Positions 47,097 to 55,215 of a stretch of 64,000 nt of DNA are shown piece by piece; positions within the stretch are counted from its first letter, which is position 1; each line of letters begins with the position of its first letter. Origin of the DNA: Alkalicella caledoniensis (GTDB lineage: Bacteria > Bacillota > Proteinivoracia > Proteinivoracales > Proteinivoracaceae); contig NZ_CP058559.1 in NCBI RefSeq assembly GCF_014467015.1, positions 124,001 to 188,000 on the forward strand, given 5' to 3'. The notes below the pieces were generated by a model. The model saw only the letters and a list, made by a program, of their open reading frames with translations. It was not told the DNA's origin and searched no databases. Position numbers and translations under genes: made by a program.

Positions 47097-47996
47097 TTAT
47101 GTGTTTAGTAGTTTGCAAGGATTTTGGATTAGGAATTTTTCTATTGTTTGTTCAGTTATTCCTTCTTCTATAAGTTTAGGTATGAAGTTATTGTATAAAT
47201 AGCTGTACCCGATTCCGCCGTTTTCTTTTAGGTGTGATTTGCGTGTAAGGTCTTGGGATAGTACTATTTGATCTTGGTGTCCTCTTTTTATTAGTTCTGA
47301 GATTATTTTTACTCGGGTTTCATCTGGTTGGTAGTTTAGCTTTCCTACTGTGTCAAATCCTAAGAAACATCCACTGTCAGCCACCCTTAGGTGATAGTCT
47401 AAATCACTGGATAGATCTAAGTGACCTACAAGTACTTTTTCGGTGTCTACTCCCCAGTTTTTTAGTAGCTCCAGTTGTTCTAAGGCCATGGTTCCCAGGG
47501 TTGTGTGAGTAAATATGGGTTTACCTGTTTGGCAGTGTATTTGGGATATTAGTTTTAATAGCCTCTCTTCCACAGGTGTTATAGTGTTATGGCTTGTTCC
47601 TACTTCCCCTAGTACATGGGCTTTGGCTGTTGTGCCATCTATACCTATTTCAATATCTTCTAGTAATAGTTTTATGAGTTCTTTGTCACTTTGTTGGTAT
47701 ACGTAGTCAGGTAAAAAGGGCTCTTTATAAAACCCAGTACTTGCTATGATGTTTAGTCCTGTGGTTTCAGACACTTGAAGCATCGCATGGATATCTCGCC
47801 CCATGCCCCTGTTTGTGACATCCACTATTGTTTCTATACCATCATGTTTTAGTGTGGATAATTCTAGTGTAACTTTTTCAAGGTCATCAAAGTTTGTATC
47901 TGGGTCTTTTTTGTGTCCAGACAGATTTATTTTAAGGTGCTCATGGATATATGTTTTTCCTGAATTTGTTATTTGTCCTGTAATGGTAGTTATCAT
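47097..47996 (-). CDS. php: phosphotriesterase homology protein (amidohydrolase superfamily)
   Basis: A 299-aa binuclear metal hydrolase. YIHEHLKI has the first HxH pair, LGEVGTSH a bridging Glu in place of carbamylated Lys, IFTHTTLG and VGHLDLSSDL the further His ligands, and VLSQDLTRKSH the catalytic Asp. E. coli Php has the same Glu variant. The natural substrate is unknown. The ATG follows GGGAGGGAAAG. Confidence 0.85.
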   Translation of the reverse strand: MITTITGQITNSGKTYIHEHLKINLSGHKKDPDTNFDDLEKVTLELSTLKHDGIETIVDVTNRGMGRDIHAMLQVSETTGLNIIASTGFYKEPFLPDYVYQQSDKELIKLLLEDIEIGIDGTTAKAHVLGEVGTSHNTITPVEERLLKLISQIHCQTGKPIFTHTTLGTMALEQLELLKNWGVDTEKVLVGHLDLSSDLDYHLRVADSGCFLGFDTVGKLNYQPDETRVKIISELIKRGHQDQIVLSQDLTRKSHLKENGGIGYSYLYNNFIPKLIEEGITEQTIEKFLIQNPCKLLNT

Positions 47997-48010
47997 GGAC
48001 TTTCCCTCCC

Positions 48011-49123
48011 CTAAAAATTATCTAAAAATCCTTTGTTGTTGTTTTTATAGCTTTCAAAAAAATATTTGTTAAACAATTGTGGTCTCTTATATAGAAGTGA
48101 TATCTTCTCAGCAAAATCAATTGCCTTTAACCCTTGGGGGATTCCTTGTGGTGCTATTAGCACTATGGATGTTGCTAATTCTTCAGTGGGTATACTAAGG
48201 GCTGTAGCATTTACCATGTTTGCAACTTTAACAAGATACTTTCCGGAGTTTTGCTGAGTTTGTTGCCCTGTCTTTCCCCATTGACCTAGTACAGAGTCAC
48301 CTAGGTTATAGTAGTCTATGGGACCTTCCGCAGTGATGATAAGGTCTACTTCTTCTTCGAAGATGTCTTTTATTAAGGATATGGCTGTATTTCTTTCCTG
48401 GGGTAGCTGATCTTTTATTTCTACCACTTCTAGATTTAAATGGGATTGTTGTATGATTCTTTCAATGAGGTCAAACATATCTATACCGCTGGGTAATATA
48501 TTTGTTCCATTTTTAGGTATTGCCACTTTATATTTAAGGTTGTTTACGGGCTTGTTTCCTTCTATTAAATTAAGTACTGCTTCCTTGCATAGCTCTAAGT
48601 CATTGGAGATTATACCTAAGCCTGGGTGGAATTCTATGTTGTCTGTGGATTGTCTTTTTATACTTCCCCTAAGACCTAGTCCTTTTCCCATGATAGAGTA
48701 TAGTCCACAGCTTATGGCAGGCGCCAGTACTGATCCGCCACCATCTGTTCCTATGGCAAAATCATTTATCCCTAGCAGTACATTTATACAGCTTCCACTG
48801 GATGAACCTGTCATTACTTTACCTGTGAGGGGGTTAGTGAGCTTTATATCTATGGCCCTACCTCCCTCTGCCATTGTATCCACCGTGTGGAATATAAAGC
48901 CTTCAGTTTGTTGCAATTTTTCTATAAAACTTGTTGGTATTTGATTTGTATCTTTTATACCGAAGAGCTTTATGTTGGCTTTTGGGTTCTTTCGTAAAGT
49001 ATTCACAGCATCATCCATTATACTTTTTCTGTAATAGTTTACAGTTTTGTTGAGCTGAGTTTGTGCTTTGTCCGTTGCTTTAGATATTTTTAATACTTGG
49101 TCTAATAGGTTATCTATTCCCAT
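48011..49123 (-). CDS. amidase-signature enzyme within the yhf-type operon
   Basis: A 370-aa protein with the amidase triad region: Lys in FGIKDTNQIP, cis-Ser in MTGSSSGSCINV and nucleophile Ser in FAIGTDGGGSVLAPAISCGLYS. It is shorter than typical GatA-like amidases (450-490 aa), missing much of the first helices and part of the C-terminus. It would hydrolyse an amide or related bond. It is not part of the E. coli yhf operon, so it gives a clue to the substrate of this version of the pathway. Confidence 0.8.
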   Translation of the reverse strand: MGIDNLLDQVLKISKATDKAQTQLNKTVNYYRKSIMDDAVNTLRKNPKANIKLFGIKDTNQIPTSFIEKLQQTEGFIFHTVDTMAEGGRAIDIKLTNPLTGKVMTGSSSGSCINVLLGINDFAIGTDGGGSVLAPAISCGLYSIMGKGLGLRGSIKRQSTDNIEFHPGLGIISNDLELCKEAVLNLIEGNKPVNNLKYKVAIPKNGTNILPSGIDMFDLIERIIQQSHLNLEVVEIKDQLPQERNTAISLIKDIFEEEVDLIITAEGPIDYYNLGDSVLGQWGKTGQQTQQNSGKYLVKVANMVNATALSIPTEELATSIVLIAPQGIPQGLKAIDFAEKISLLYKRPQLFNKYFFESYKNNNKGFLDNF

Positions 49124-49186
49124 TTATATCACCTACTTATTTTGTAATGTTTAGGGGAGAATTTCTTCTCCCCTAAGTTATTATTT

Positions 49187-50470
49187 CTATACTGCGAACA
49201 AGCCTAGGACAGCTAAAATGTTCACTAAAATGCCAACAAGGATAGCAGCTATGGGACCCACTGCCATTCTAACAACAGGTCTGCCTGCTATGTCATTTAG
49301 GATATATAGGCCAGCTACTGCAAAGAAACCAATTCCTGGAGCTATGGCGTTGGCTGCATTCATACCACCAACTAATAGGGCTACTTCAAGTAATCTAGAC
49401 ATACCGTTTCTTATGTTGTCTCCGGATTTTCTGATACCTGGGAAACGATCCAAAAAGCGAGCGATTCCATCAAGCAAGAATACTTCAGCACCGATAACTG
49501 CAGCACCTATAATAGCTGCTAAGAAAGGATTTCTTACGAATAGTCCGATGGCGAAAACAAATGTCATACCAACTGGACCATATACACCTGTTGCTATAGC
49601 GGTGGAAGCTATAAGTGGGATAAATCCGATACCCCTTGCAACTACTGCGATACCAGCATCTACATATTGTCCTTCACTTAATAGGTTTAGAGAAATTGGG
49701 TCACCTGCAACTAGGCTTAGTGCTGTAGCCATGGATACTAGTCCACCCATTACCATAAGGATTGGAGAATTCTTTTTGATTCTCTTAACTCTTTCGCTGA
49801 AGATTGCTGCTAGGTCTACTGATTCTTCTTCACTCTTTTCTGTCATTGCGAAAAATAGAAGTATTGCCATACCAACTATAAGTGCTGCACCTTCTTGGTT
49901 AAGGGCTACTACTCTTTCACCTATGGTGATTGGGTGGTTTGTGTTTAGCCAAACAGCACCTTGTCTAGCTAATACGGATATGAATAGGTTTAGTGCACCT
50001 TTTTTTGCGCCGTACTGGAATCCAGTTGCTAAGGCTGGGAAAGCTGCAAAAGCTATAACTATTGGGCTTCCCACTGCTCCTAAGCTTTCCATGAAGTTAA
50101 CTGGAAGCTTAGCAAATAGGTCAACTACAAATTCAAGTCCTATTAATAGTCCAATACCATATATTGCACCGATAATACCTGCTACTGGTGTACCAACTTT
50201 ACCATCTGGAGAAAATGTACCTATGATATCGGTTCCTAGAAAAATACTATGGATTAAGATGATACTTGACGTTAGAGAGAAAGGGATACCAAATCCTATA
50301 ACAAGTCCAAAGCTCATTGCAAATGCAGTGGCTGCTAGCTCCTTTCTTCCCATTCTACCTTCTGTATGTTCTGGCATAATTGGTCTTAAACCGTCATTGA
50401 AAACAGCTATACCTTTGTTTGCCATTATTGATGCAAGGGCACCAATTAAGGCTATTACGATATATTCCAT
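49187..50470 (-). CDS. yhfT: YhfT-like polytopic membrane protein
   Basis: A 427-aa protein with about 11-12 hydrophobic segments, rich in Gly and Ala. The N-terminus IALIGALASIMANKGIAVFNDGLRPIMPE is typical of YhfT. It is probably the transporter that brings in the substrate of the operon, but no transport data are known for the family. The ATG follows AGGGAGG. It sits between the DUF2620 gene and the amidase gene. Confidence 0.85.
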   Translation of the reverse strand: MEYIVIALIGALASIMANKGIAVFNDGLRPIMPEHTEGRMGRKELAATAFAMSFGLVIGFGIPFSLTSSIILIHSIFLGTDIIGTFSPDGKVGTPVAGIIGAIYGIGLLIGLEFVVDLFAKLPVNFMESLGAVGSPIVIAFAAFPALATGFQYGAKKGALNLFISVLARQGAVWLNTNHPITIGERVVALNQEGAALIVGMAILLFFAMTEKSEEESVDLAAIFSERVKRIKKNSPILMVMGGLVSMATALSLVAGDPISLNLLSEGQYVDAGIAVVARGIGFIPLIASTAIATGVYGPVGMTFVFAIGLFVRNPFLAAIIGAAVIGAEVFLLDGIARFLDRFPGIRKSGDNIRNGMSRLLEVALLVGGMNAANAIAPGIGFFAVAGLYILNDIAGRPVVRMAVGPIAAILVGILVNILAVLGLFAV

Positions 50471-50544
50471 TTCTTCATACCTCCCTGTGTTTTTTTTATT
50501 TTGTTTACTGCAGTTTTTTTAAAAAAACTGCAGTAAAATTAATA

Positions 50545-50910
50545 CTAGGCCTTTTTAAGTATTTCGTTCATTATAATTGGCACTGCTTTTTCAAAGTGGT
50601 CACCTGTAAATCCAAATGCAACTTTACCTTCTTGTACTGCTTTAATTATGTCTTCTTCCTTAGGGGGTTTACCTGGCATGGATATGGTTGCGCATTTGTC
50701 ACGGGTGAGTAAAGCCATGGCCATACTTAACGCGCCACCGCCGCCTGTATGACAGGCACCTAGGTAGTAGTGCGCTTTATTTGTTTTTACATCATTTGCA
50801 GCATGTATATCTGATTTGATTTCAACTTGGACCTTTTCCCCACCAATTTCTTTTACTAGGTCAGCGATACCTTGTTTTTCTACTTGGCCTCCAACAACTA
50901 TTTTAATCAT
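50545..50910 (-). CDS. yhfU: YhfU-like DUF2620 protein
   Basis: A 121-aa small protein: IKIVVGGQVEKQGIADLVKEI, then GACHTGGGGALSMAMALLT and KEEDIIKAVQEGKVAFGFT. The glycine-rich loop recalls PTS IIB-like or glycine-reductase-like proteins. Its function is unknown; genes of this family always accompany yhfT. The ATG at 50910 follows GGAGGGAAAGT and overlaps the stop of the PRD gene by 4 bp. Confidence 0.82.
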   Translation of the reverse strand: MIKIVVGGQVEKQGIADLVKEIGGEKVQVEIKSDIHAANDVKTNKAHYYLGACHTGGGGALSMAMALLTRDKCATISMPGKPPKEEDIIKAVQEGKVAFGFTGDHFEKAVPIIMNEILKKA

Positions 50911-51290
50911 ACTTTCCCTCCTTTCGAATTGTTTTTCTCTTCCATGGAGCATAGGTGTAATGCGATGTAACCAAATTCTGATTTAGGTATTTGTAAATTT
51001 AAGTTTTGCTCAAGGTTCTTTACTAGAGCTGGCACTTTTTTATATGCTTGACTTTGTTTTATTTCAGCCAGTGCCACTTCATTTATAGGATTTATCTCTT
51101 CTCCCTTTTTAATCCTAGGTAATGCCATGCATACATGGGTTATTAGCATTGAAGCATTTTCTTCGTCAAGTTTGGTGTTGAACTGTTCTTCTACATCCTT
51201 TGCAAAGTTAATAACGGCTTCGGCAATTTGTTCATCGATCTCTCCTGCATCTTTAAGAAGGTTAATTCTCATGTGTAACATTTCATCCAT
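50907..51290 (-). CDS. yhfY: YhfY-like PRD-domain regulator
   Basis: A 127-aa stand-alone PTS regulation domain with helical pattern and conserved His in LITHVCMALPRI and FGYIALHLCSME, the usual phosphorylation positions of PRDs. It has no DNA-binding domain, so it may act on the neighbouring YhfZ regulator or on the membrane protein. It overlaps yhfU. Confidence 0.8.
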   Translation of the reverse strand: MDEMLHMRINLLKDAGEIDEQIAEAVINFAKDVEEQFNTKLDEENASMLITHVCMALPRIKKGEEINPINEVALAEIKQSQAYKKVPALVKNLEQNLNLQIPKSEFGYIALHLCSMEEKNNSKGGKV

Positions 51291-51365
51291 TTTTACAACC
51301 CCTTTTTAATTATACGAAATTTAGTATATTGATGTTAAAAGAAAAGTGGGATTATACCCTTTTAC

Positions 51366-52304
51366 CTAGTATGTAGGTAAAATTTCTTCTTTCATAACTT
51401 TTTCTTGTAGTATTCCCACTTGTTCTATATTAATAAATTTATTTAGTATTCCTTTAAAGAAGCTGTTGTTTTTGTTGATTACTATAACAGCTGTAGTATC
51501 ATCCTTTCCAGTTTCTTGTGCTTTTGCATTTATCAATGGAGCAATACTGTATTTTGTGGTGTGGTTTTTTAGCTCATCACTACTCCAAATAGCAGCGTCT
51601 ATTTCTTTGTTTTTTAGTCTTTGAAGTATCTGATTGTATGAAGTTTCAACATATTCCACTTCTAGCCCTTCACACTCATAGCATGTTAGTAGAAACTGAT
51701 CTATGGAGTCAGGGTCTATGCCCACTTTCATACCTGATTGGATTTTGTTTTGTCTTTTATCCCTAAATACCACAACATGCTCTCCTACATAGCTATACTC
51801 TGGGAACTCATATGCTATTTCAATTTCAGTTGATTTCCTAATCTCTAAGCTAGCTGCAAGTTTTGACAATATAACAAAGTTATATCTACCTTGATTTAAG
51901 GCTTCGATACGTTTAGAGGCTCCCCTCATAAATGCTAAGCTAAATGGGATGTCTGCATTTTCAAAGGATTTGTATAAGCCTGTTGCTAAGCCTTCATACC
52001 TTTTGGTATATGGCAATGGCATTACACCTATGATTGTACCGATATCAGCCAGTATCCAGAGTTTCTTATAATCGATTGCTACTATGTAAGTACCTAGGTG
52101 CCCTCTTGATTCTAGTTTGATTGCGTTTTCTGTCTGCAAGAATTTTAGAGCTAACTGGATAGTTCCTCGTCCTAGTCCAAAGGTTTCAGTGTACTGGTCC
52201 ACAGTCTTTGTCCTGTCTCCTATGTCTAGCATAAGCATTTCTCGGGCTAAGGACATAATGGCTATTCCATTTTTTGAGAGTAATTTTGTTTTGAACTGTT
52301 CCAT
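51366..52304 (-). CDS. yhfZ: YhfZ-like transcriptional regulator (GntR-type HTH with ligand-binding domain)
   Basis: A 312-aa protein. The N-terminal 75 residues contain a winged helix (TETFGLGRGTIQLALKFLQTENAIKLESRGHLGTYIV). The rest is like a periplasmic-binding fold (RYNFVILSKLAASLEI, MKVGIDPDSIDQFLLTCYE), so it should sense a small molecule. It is the first gene of the operon, 17 bp from a perfect palindrome, and is the likely repressor or activator of the operon. Confidence 0.85.
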   Translation of the reverse strand: MEQFKTKLLSKNGIAIMSLAREMLMLDIGDRTKTVDQYTETFGLGRGTIQLALKFLQTENAIKLESRGHLGTYIVAIDYKKLWILADIGTIIGVMPLPYTKRYEGLATGLYKSFENADIPFSLAFMRGASKRIEALNQGRYNFVILSKLAASLEIRKSTEIEIAYEFPEYSYVGEHVVVFRDKRQNKIQSGMKVGIDPDSIDQFLLTCYECEGLEVEYVETSYNQILQRLKNKEIDAAIWSSDELKNHTTKYSIAPLINAKAQETGKDDTTAVIVINKNNSFFKGILNKFINIEQVGILQEKVMKEEILPTY

Positions 52305-52320
52305 TTTTTATCCTCCAGGC

Positions 52321-52349
52321 AATGTACAATATTTTGTATATTGTACATT
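52321..52349. promoter_or_regulatory. palindromic operator upstream of yhfZ
   Basis: AATGTACAATAT and ATATTGTACATT are perfect 12-bp arms around a 5-bp centre, located 17 bp before the yhfZ start. This is the form of a dimer-binding site for a GntR-type regulator. The region 52305-52497 between yhfZ and the catalase gene must hold promoters for both directions. Confidence 0.65.
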
Positions 52350-52497
52350 CAATATATCATATAGTTTTAGCTTTGACAATATGGATTATAAAAAAAAAAA
52401 TTGTATTTAGTACTCAAGAAATAATTGGCTACTTTTTAAGATTATTTTTGCAAATACTAATTTTGATAGAAAATTCTAATGAAGGAGGTTGGTTTTA

Positions 52498-53244
52498 TTG
52501 TTTAAGCATGATAAAAAGCTTTTACAGGATGTTAAGGTTGAAAGACCCAATCCTACTTATGCTGCAATGATGTTGGAGCAGTTAGGTGGTCCACAGGGTG
52601 AGTTAAAGGCTGCTATGCAGTATATGAGTCAAAGTTTTAGGATTAAGGATCCAGAGATTAAGGATTTGTTTATGGATATAGCTGCAGAAGAGTTGAGTCA
52701 TATGGAGATGGTAGCTCAGACTGTCAATTTATTAAATGGACATGTGCCTGATGTTAATCAGGTGACTGCGGGTTCTATTGAAGCCCATGTTCTAACTGGT
52801 TTGTCTCCAGATTTGACTAATGCTTCTGGTGTACCATGGACTGCAGCTTATGTTAATAATACTGGTGATTTGCCTGCAGATTTGTTATCAAATATAGCTG
52901 CTGAGCAACGGGCTAAGGTTGTTTATGAGCTCCTTTATCGTCAGATTAATGATAAGCATGTTAGGGACACTATTGATTTCTTGTTAAACCGAGAAGAGGC
53001 TCATAATGCTTTGTTTAGGCAGGCTTTTGGTAGGATTCAGGAAACTGGGTCTAATCTTGATTTTGGTGTTGATGAGCAAGCGAGGTTGTATTTTGATCTT
53101 TCTACACCTAATGTTAGTGGTAATGGCCCTGGGTTTAATACTGGGTATCCAATCCACCCAAGTTTTAAAGACCCCGACCAAAATAATGCAGCTCAACAAC
53201 AAGTGCAACAACAGCAGCAGCAAAAACCTAATAACCTTAATTAG
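52498..53244 (+). CDS. manganese catalase (CotJC-like)
   Basis: A ferritin-fold enzyme of about 248 aa breaking down hydrogen peroxide at a dimanganese centre. Metal ligands are Glu in GPQGELKAAMQYM, Glu/His in AAEELSHMEM, Glu in IAAEQRAKV and Glu/His in LNREEAHNALF. The TTG at 52498 is the best start (AAGGAGG 9 nt upstream); a TTG at 52489 is too close. The C-terminus is rich in Gln. It belongs to the spore-coat CotJC group and is one of the few plus-strand genes. Confidence 0.88.
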   Translation: MFKHDKKLLQDVKVERPNPTYAAMMLEQLGGPQGELKAAMQYMSQSFRIKDPEIKDLFMDIAAEELSHMEMVAQTVNLLNGHVPDVNQVTAGSIEAHVLTGLSPDLTNASGVPWTAAYVNNTGDLPADLLSNIAAEQRAKVVYELLYRQINDKHVRDTIDFLLNREEAHNALFRQAFGRIQETGSNLDFGVDEQARLYFDLSTPNVSGNGPGFNTGYPIHPSFKDPDQNNAAQQQVQQQQQQKPNNLN

Positions 53245-53283
53245 AAACAAGCAGGCGATGAAAGCCTGCTTGTTTATTTTTTT
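53245..53283 (+). terminator. intrinsic terminator of the catalase gene
   Basis: AAACAAGCAGGC and GCCTGCTTGTTT form a perfect 12-bp stem with a 7-nt loop, followed by ATTTTTTT. The T tract runs into the first palindromic repeat copy. Confidence 0.9.
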
Positions 53284-53517
53284 AGCTCACTGTGACCTCC
53301 TCATTCTGTAAACATGCTGGGTCATAAACATGACTCGTTCTTCTGCTACATGCTGGGTCAAGTAATCGACCTTTTTACCATTCTTCTTACTTACATATAT
53401 AAATTCCTTTTTTATAAACAATATATAATACGTTTCTAAGACCCAGCATGTAGCTGAATATGGAGTGCCGTTTTGACCCAGCATCAGTTCTATTATTAAT
53501 TGTTACGGTGAGCTAAA
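53281..53517. repeat. palindromic repeat element, copy E1
   Basis: About 237 bp with terminal inverted repeats TTTAGCTCAC.GT and AC.GTGAGCTAAA. Inside are two plus-oriented ACATGCTGGGTC sites and two inverted GACCCAGCAT sites, with an AT-rich centre. Layout and size recall MITEs, but no gene product able to move it has been identified. Confidence 0.8.
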
Positions 53518-53564
53518 ATAGTCTTAAAAAGATTACCCCTAGCTACTTTTTTTAGTTCTTTTTT

Positions 53565-53640
53565 TGCTCACCGTACCTCTATATACTGTAAACATGCTGG
53601 GTCATAAACATAACTCGTTCTTCTGCTACATGCTGGGTCT
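53565..53640. repeat. palindromic repeat element, left half only (E2)
   Basis: GCTCACCGTACCTCTATATA with both plus-oriented core sites, then no right half. The GxxExxY gene follows at once; its last codons and TAG stop lie in the second core site. Confidence 0.75.
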
Positions 53641-54018
53641 TATGTTAGTATCTGATTTTAATATTCTTTTGAATTCTAATTTTTTAGAACCGAAGTTAAT
53701 TAGTATCCCTAGTACATAATGTGTTGAGTTTATGTAATGAATTGTTTGAGCAAAGTGTTCTGATTTTAAAGCTGTAACACACTTTAACTCTATGATTATT
53801 TTATCTTCTACTAGTAAGTCAGCATAGTATTGTCCTATTTCTTTGCCTTTATAGTAATTTTTTATCGATACCTGGCTCTCACTTTTTATACCTCTAAGTT
53901 CCAGTTCATACATCAGCGCTTTTTCGTAAGTTTTTTCTAGTAAACCTGTACCTAACGTGTTTTGGACTTCAATAGCAGCACTCTTTATTTCTTTTGTTAG
54001 TTTTTCGAATAGTAACAT
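53626..54018 (-). CDS. GxxExxY protein, PD-(D/E)XK-like (copy 2)
   Basis: A 130-aa paralogue of the gene at 41857: signature GTGLLEKTYEKAL and core GQYYADLLVEDKIIIELKCV, with D, E and K at the nuclease-like positions. The last residues RPSM and the stop are encoded by the palindromic repeat (GACCCAGCATGTAG read on the minus strand), an extension not present in copy 1. Repeat elements lie directly on both sides. The function is unknown. Confidence 0.85.
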   Translation of the reverse strand: MLLFEKLTKEIKSAAIEVQNTLGTGLLEKTYEKALMYELELRGIKSESQVSIKNYYKGKEIGQYYADLLVEDKIIIELKCVTALKSEHFAQTIHYINSTHYVLGILINFGSKKLEFKRILKSDTNIRPSM

Positions 54019-54044
54019 AGCTCCCCCTCTTTTCTAGCTTTTTT

Positions 54045-54278
54045 TTGCTCACTGTAACCTCTATATTCTGCAAACATGCTGGGTCATAAACATGACTCGT
54101 TCTTCTGCTACATGCTGGGTCAAGTAATCGACCTTTTTACTAATCTTCTTACTTACATATATAAATTCCTTTTTTATAAACAATATATAATACGTTTCTA
54201 AGACCCAGCATGTAGCTGAATATGGAGTGCCGTTTGACCCAGCATCAGTTCTATAATTAATTGTTACGATGAGCTAAA
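54045..54278. repeat. palindromic repeat element, copy E3
   Basis: Complete copy with the same terminal repeats (GCTCACTGTAACC, with AACGATGAGC at the other end, one arm slightly changed) and four core sites. It starts about 25 bp before the GxxExxY start codon region ends. Confidence 0.75.
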
Positions 54279-54325
54279 ATAGTCTTAAAAAGATTACCCC
54301 TAGCTACTTTTTTTAGTTCTTTTTT

Positions 54326-54574
54326 TGCTCACCGTAACCTCTATATACTGTAAACATGCTGGGTCATAAACATAACTCGTTCTTCTGCTACATGCTGGGT
54401 CAAGTAATCGACCTTTTATTTACTATTTTTCTTTCTTGTTTATAGAAATCCTTTTTTGTAATCAATATTTTTACGTCAGATATCCACTTTTTTTAAGACC
54501 CAGCATGTAGCTGTATATGGAGTGCCGTTTGACCCAGCATCGGTTCTATAATTAATTGTTACGGTGAGCTAAAA
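54326..54574. repeat. palindromic repeat element, copy E4
   Basis: Complete copy; terminal arms GCTCACCGTAACC and ACGGTGAGC match perfectly over the visible part. The AT-rich centre differs from E1 and E3, while the core sites are kept. Confidence 0.75.
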
Positions 54575-54606
54575 TGGCTTTAAAAAATTACCACTGGCTT
54601 CTTTTT

Positions 54607-54844
54607 TTTGCTCACTGTAACCTCTATATTCTGCGAACATGCTGGGTCATAAACATGACTCGTTCTTCTGCTACATGCTGGGTCAAGTAATCGGCTTTTT
54701 ACTATTCTTCTTAGTTACATGCATATATTCCTCTTTTTATAAAAAATATTTTATAACGTTTTTAAGGACCCAGCATGTAGCTGAATATGGAGTGCCGTTT
54801 GACCCAGCATCAGTTCTATAATTAATTGTTACGGTGAGCTAAAA
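54607..54844. repeat. palindromic repeat element, copy E5
   Basis: Complete copy with four core sites and TTACGGTGAGC at its right end. E3, E4 and E5 follow each other with spacers of 30-50 bp that are also related (TAGCTACTTTTTTTAGTTC). Confidence 0.75.
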
Positions 54845-54890
54845 TGGTCTTAATAAATTACCCATAGCTACTTTTTTTAGTTCTTTTTTT

Positions 54891-54968
54891 GCTCACCGTA
54901 ACCTCTATATACTGTAAACATGCTGGGTCATAAACATAACTCGTTCTTATGCTACATGCTGGGTCTTA
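54891..54968. repeat. palindromic repeat element, left half only (E6)
   Basis: GCTCACCGTAACCTC with two plus-oriented core sites ending in GGGTCTTA, the same point at which E2 is cut. The right half is missing and unrelated sequence follows. The remaining part up to 55215 has only the terminator at 55032. Confidence 0.7.
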
Positions 54969-55031
54969 ATTTTTTTAAAACTATGGACATCAAGAAGACC
55001 ACACAATTTTACACTATATACACATAAATTT

Positions 55032-55073
55032 AAAACCAACGAACCCATTTTTTTGATTGGGTTCGTTGGTTTT
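55032..55073 (-). terminator. intrinsic terminator of the ABC permease operon
   Basis: AAAACCAACGAACCCA and TGGGTTCGTTGGTTTT form a perfect 16-bp stem with a 10-nt loop, about 140 nt past the permease stop at 55216. Confidence 0.75.
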
Positions 55074-55215
55074 TATGGGTTGTAATTTTGGTCCGGGTTG
55101 TATTGATCCCAACCCCTGCCGTAAAGATTTTGACGTTAGTGTTTAGGTCTTGAAGATCATGTGGATCATGTAGATCTGTGGCAAAAGATTTAGTTTGTGT
55201 TTTGTGGGTCAGGTT

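Noticed and set aside
49218-50522. 434-codon plus-strand open frame opposite yhfT
   Set aside because: It is antisense to a well-supported membrane protein gene; the composition reflects the complement of hydrophobic codons.
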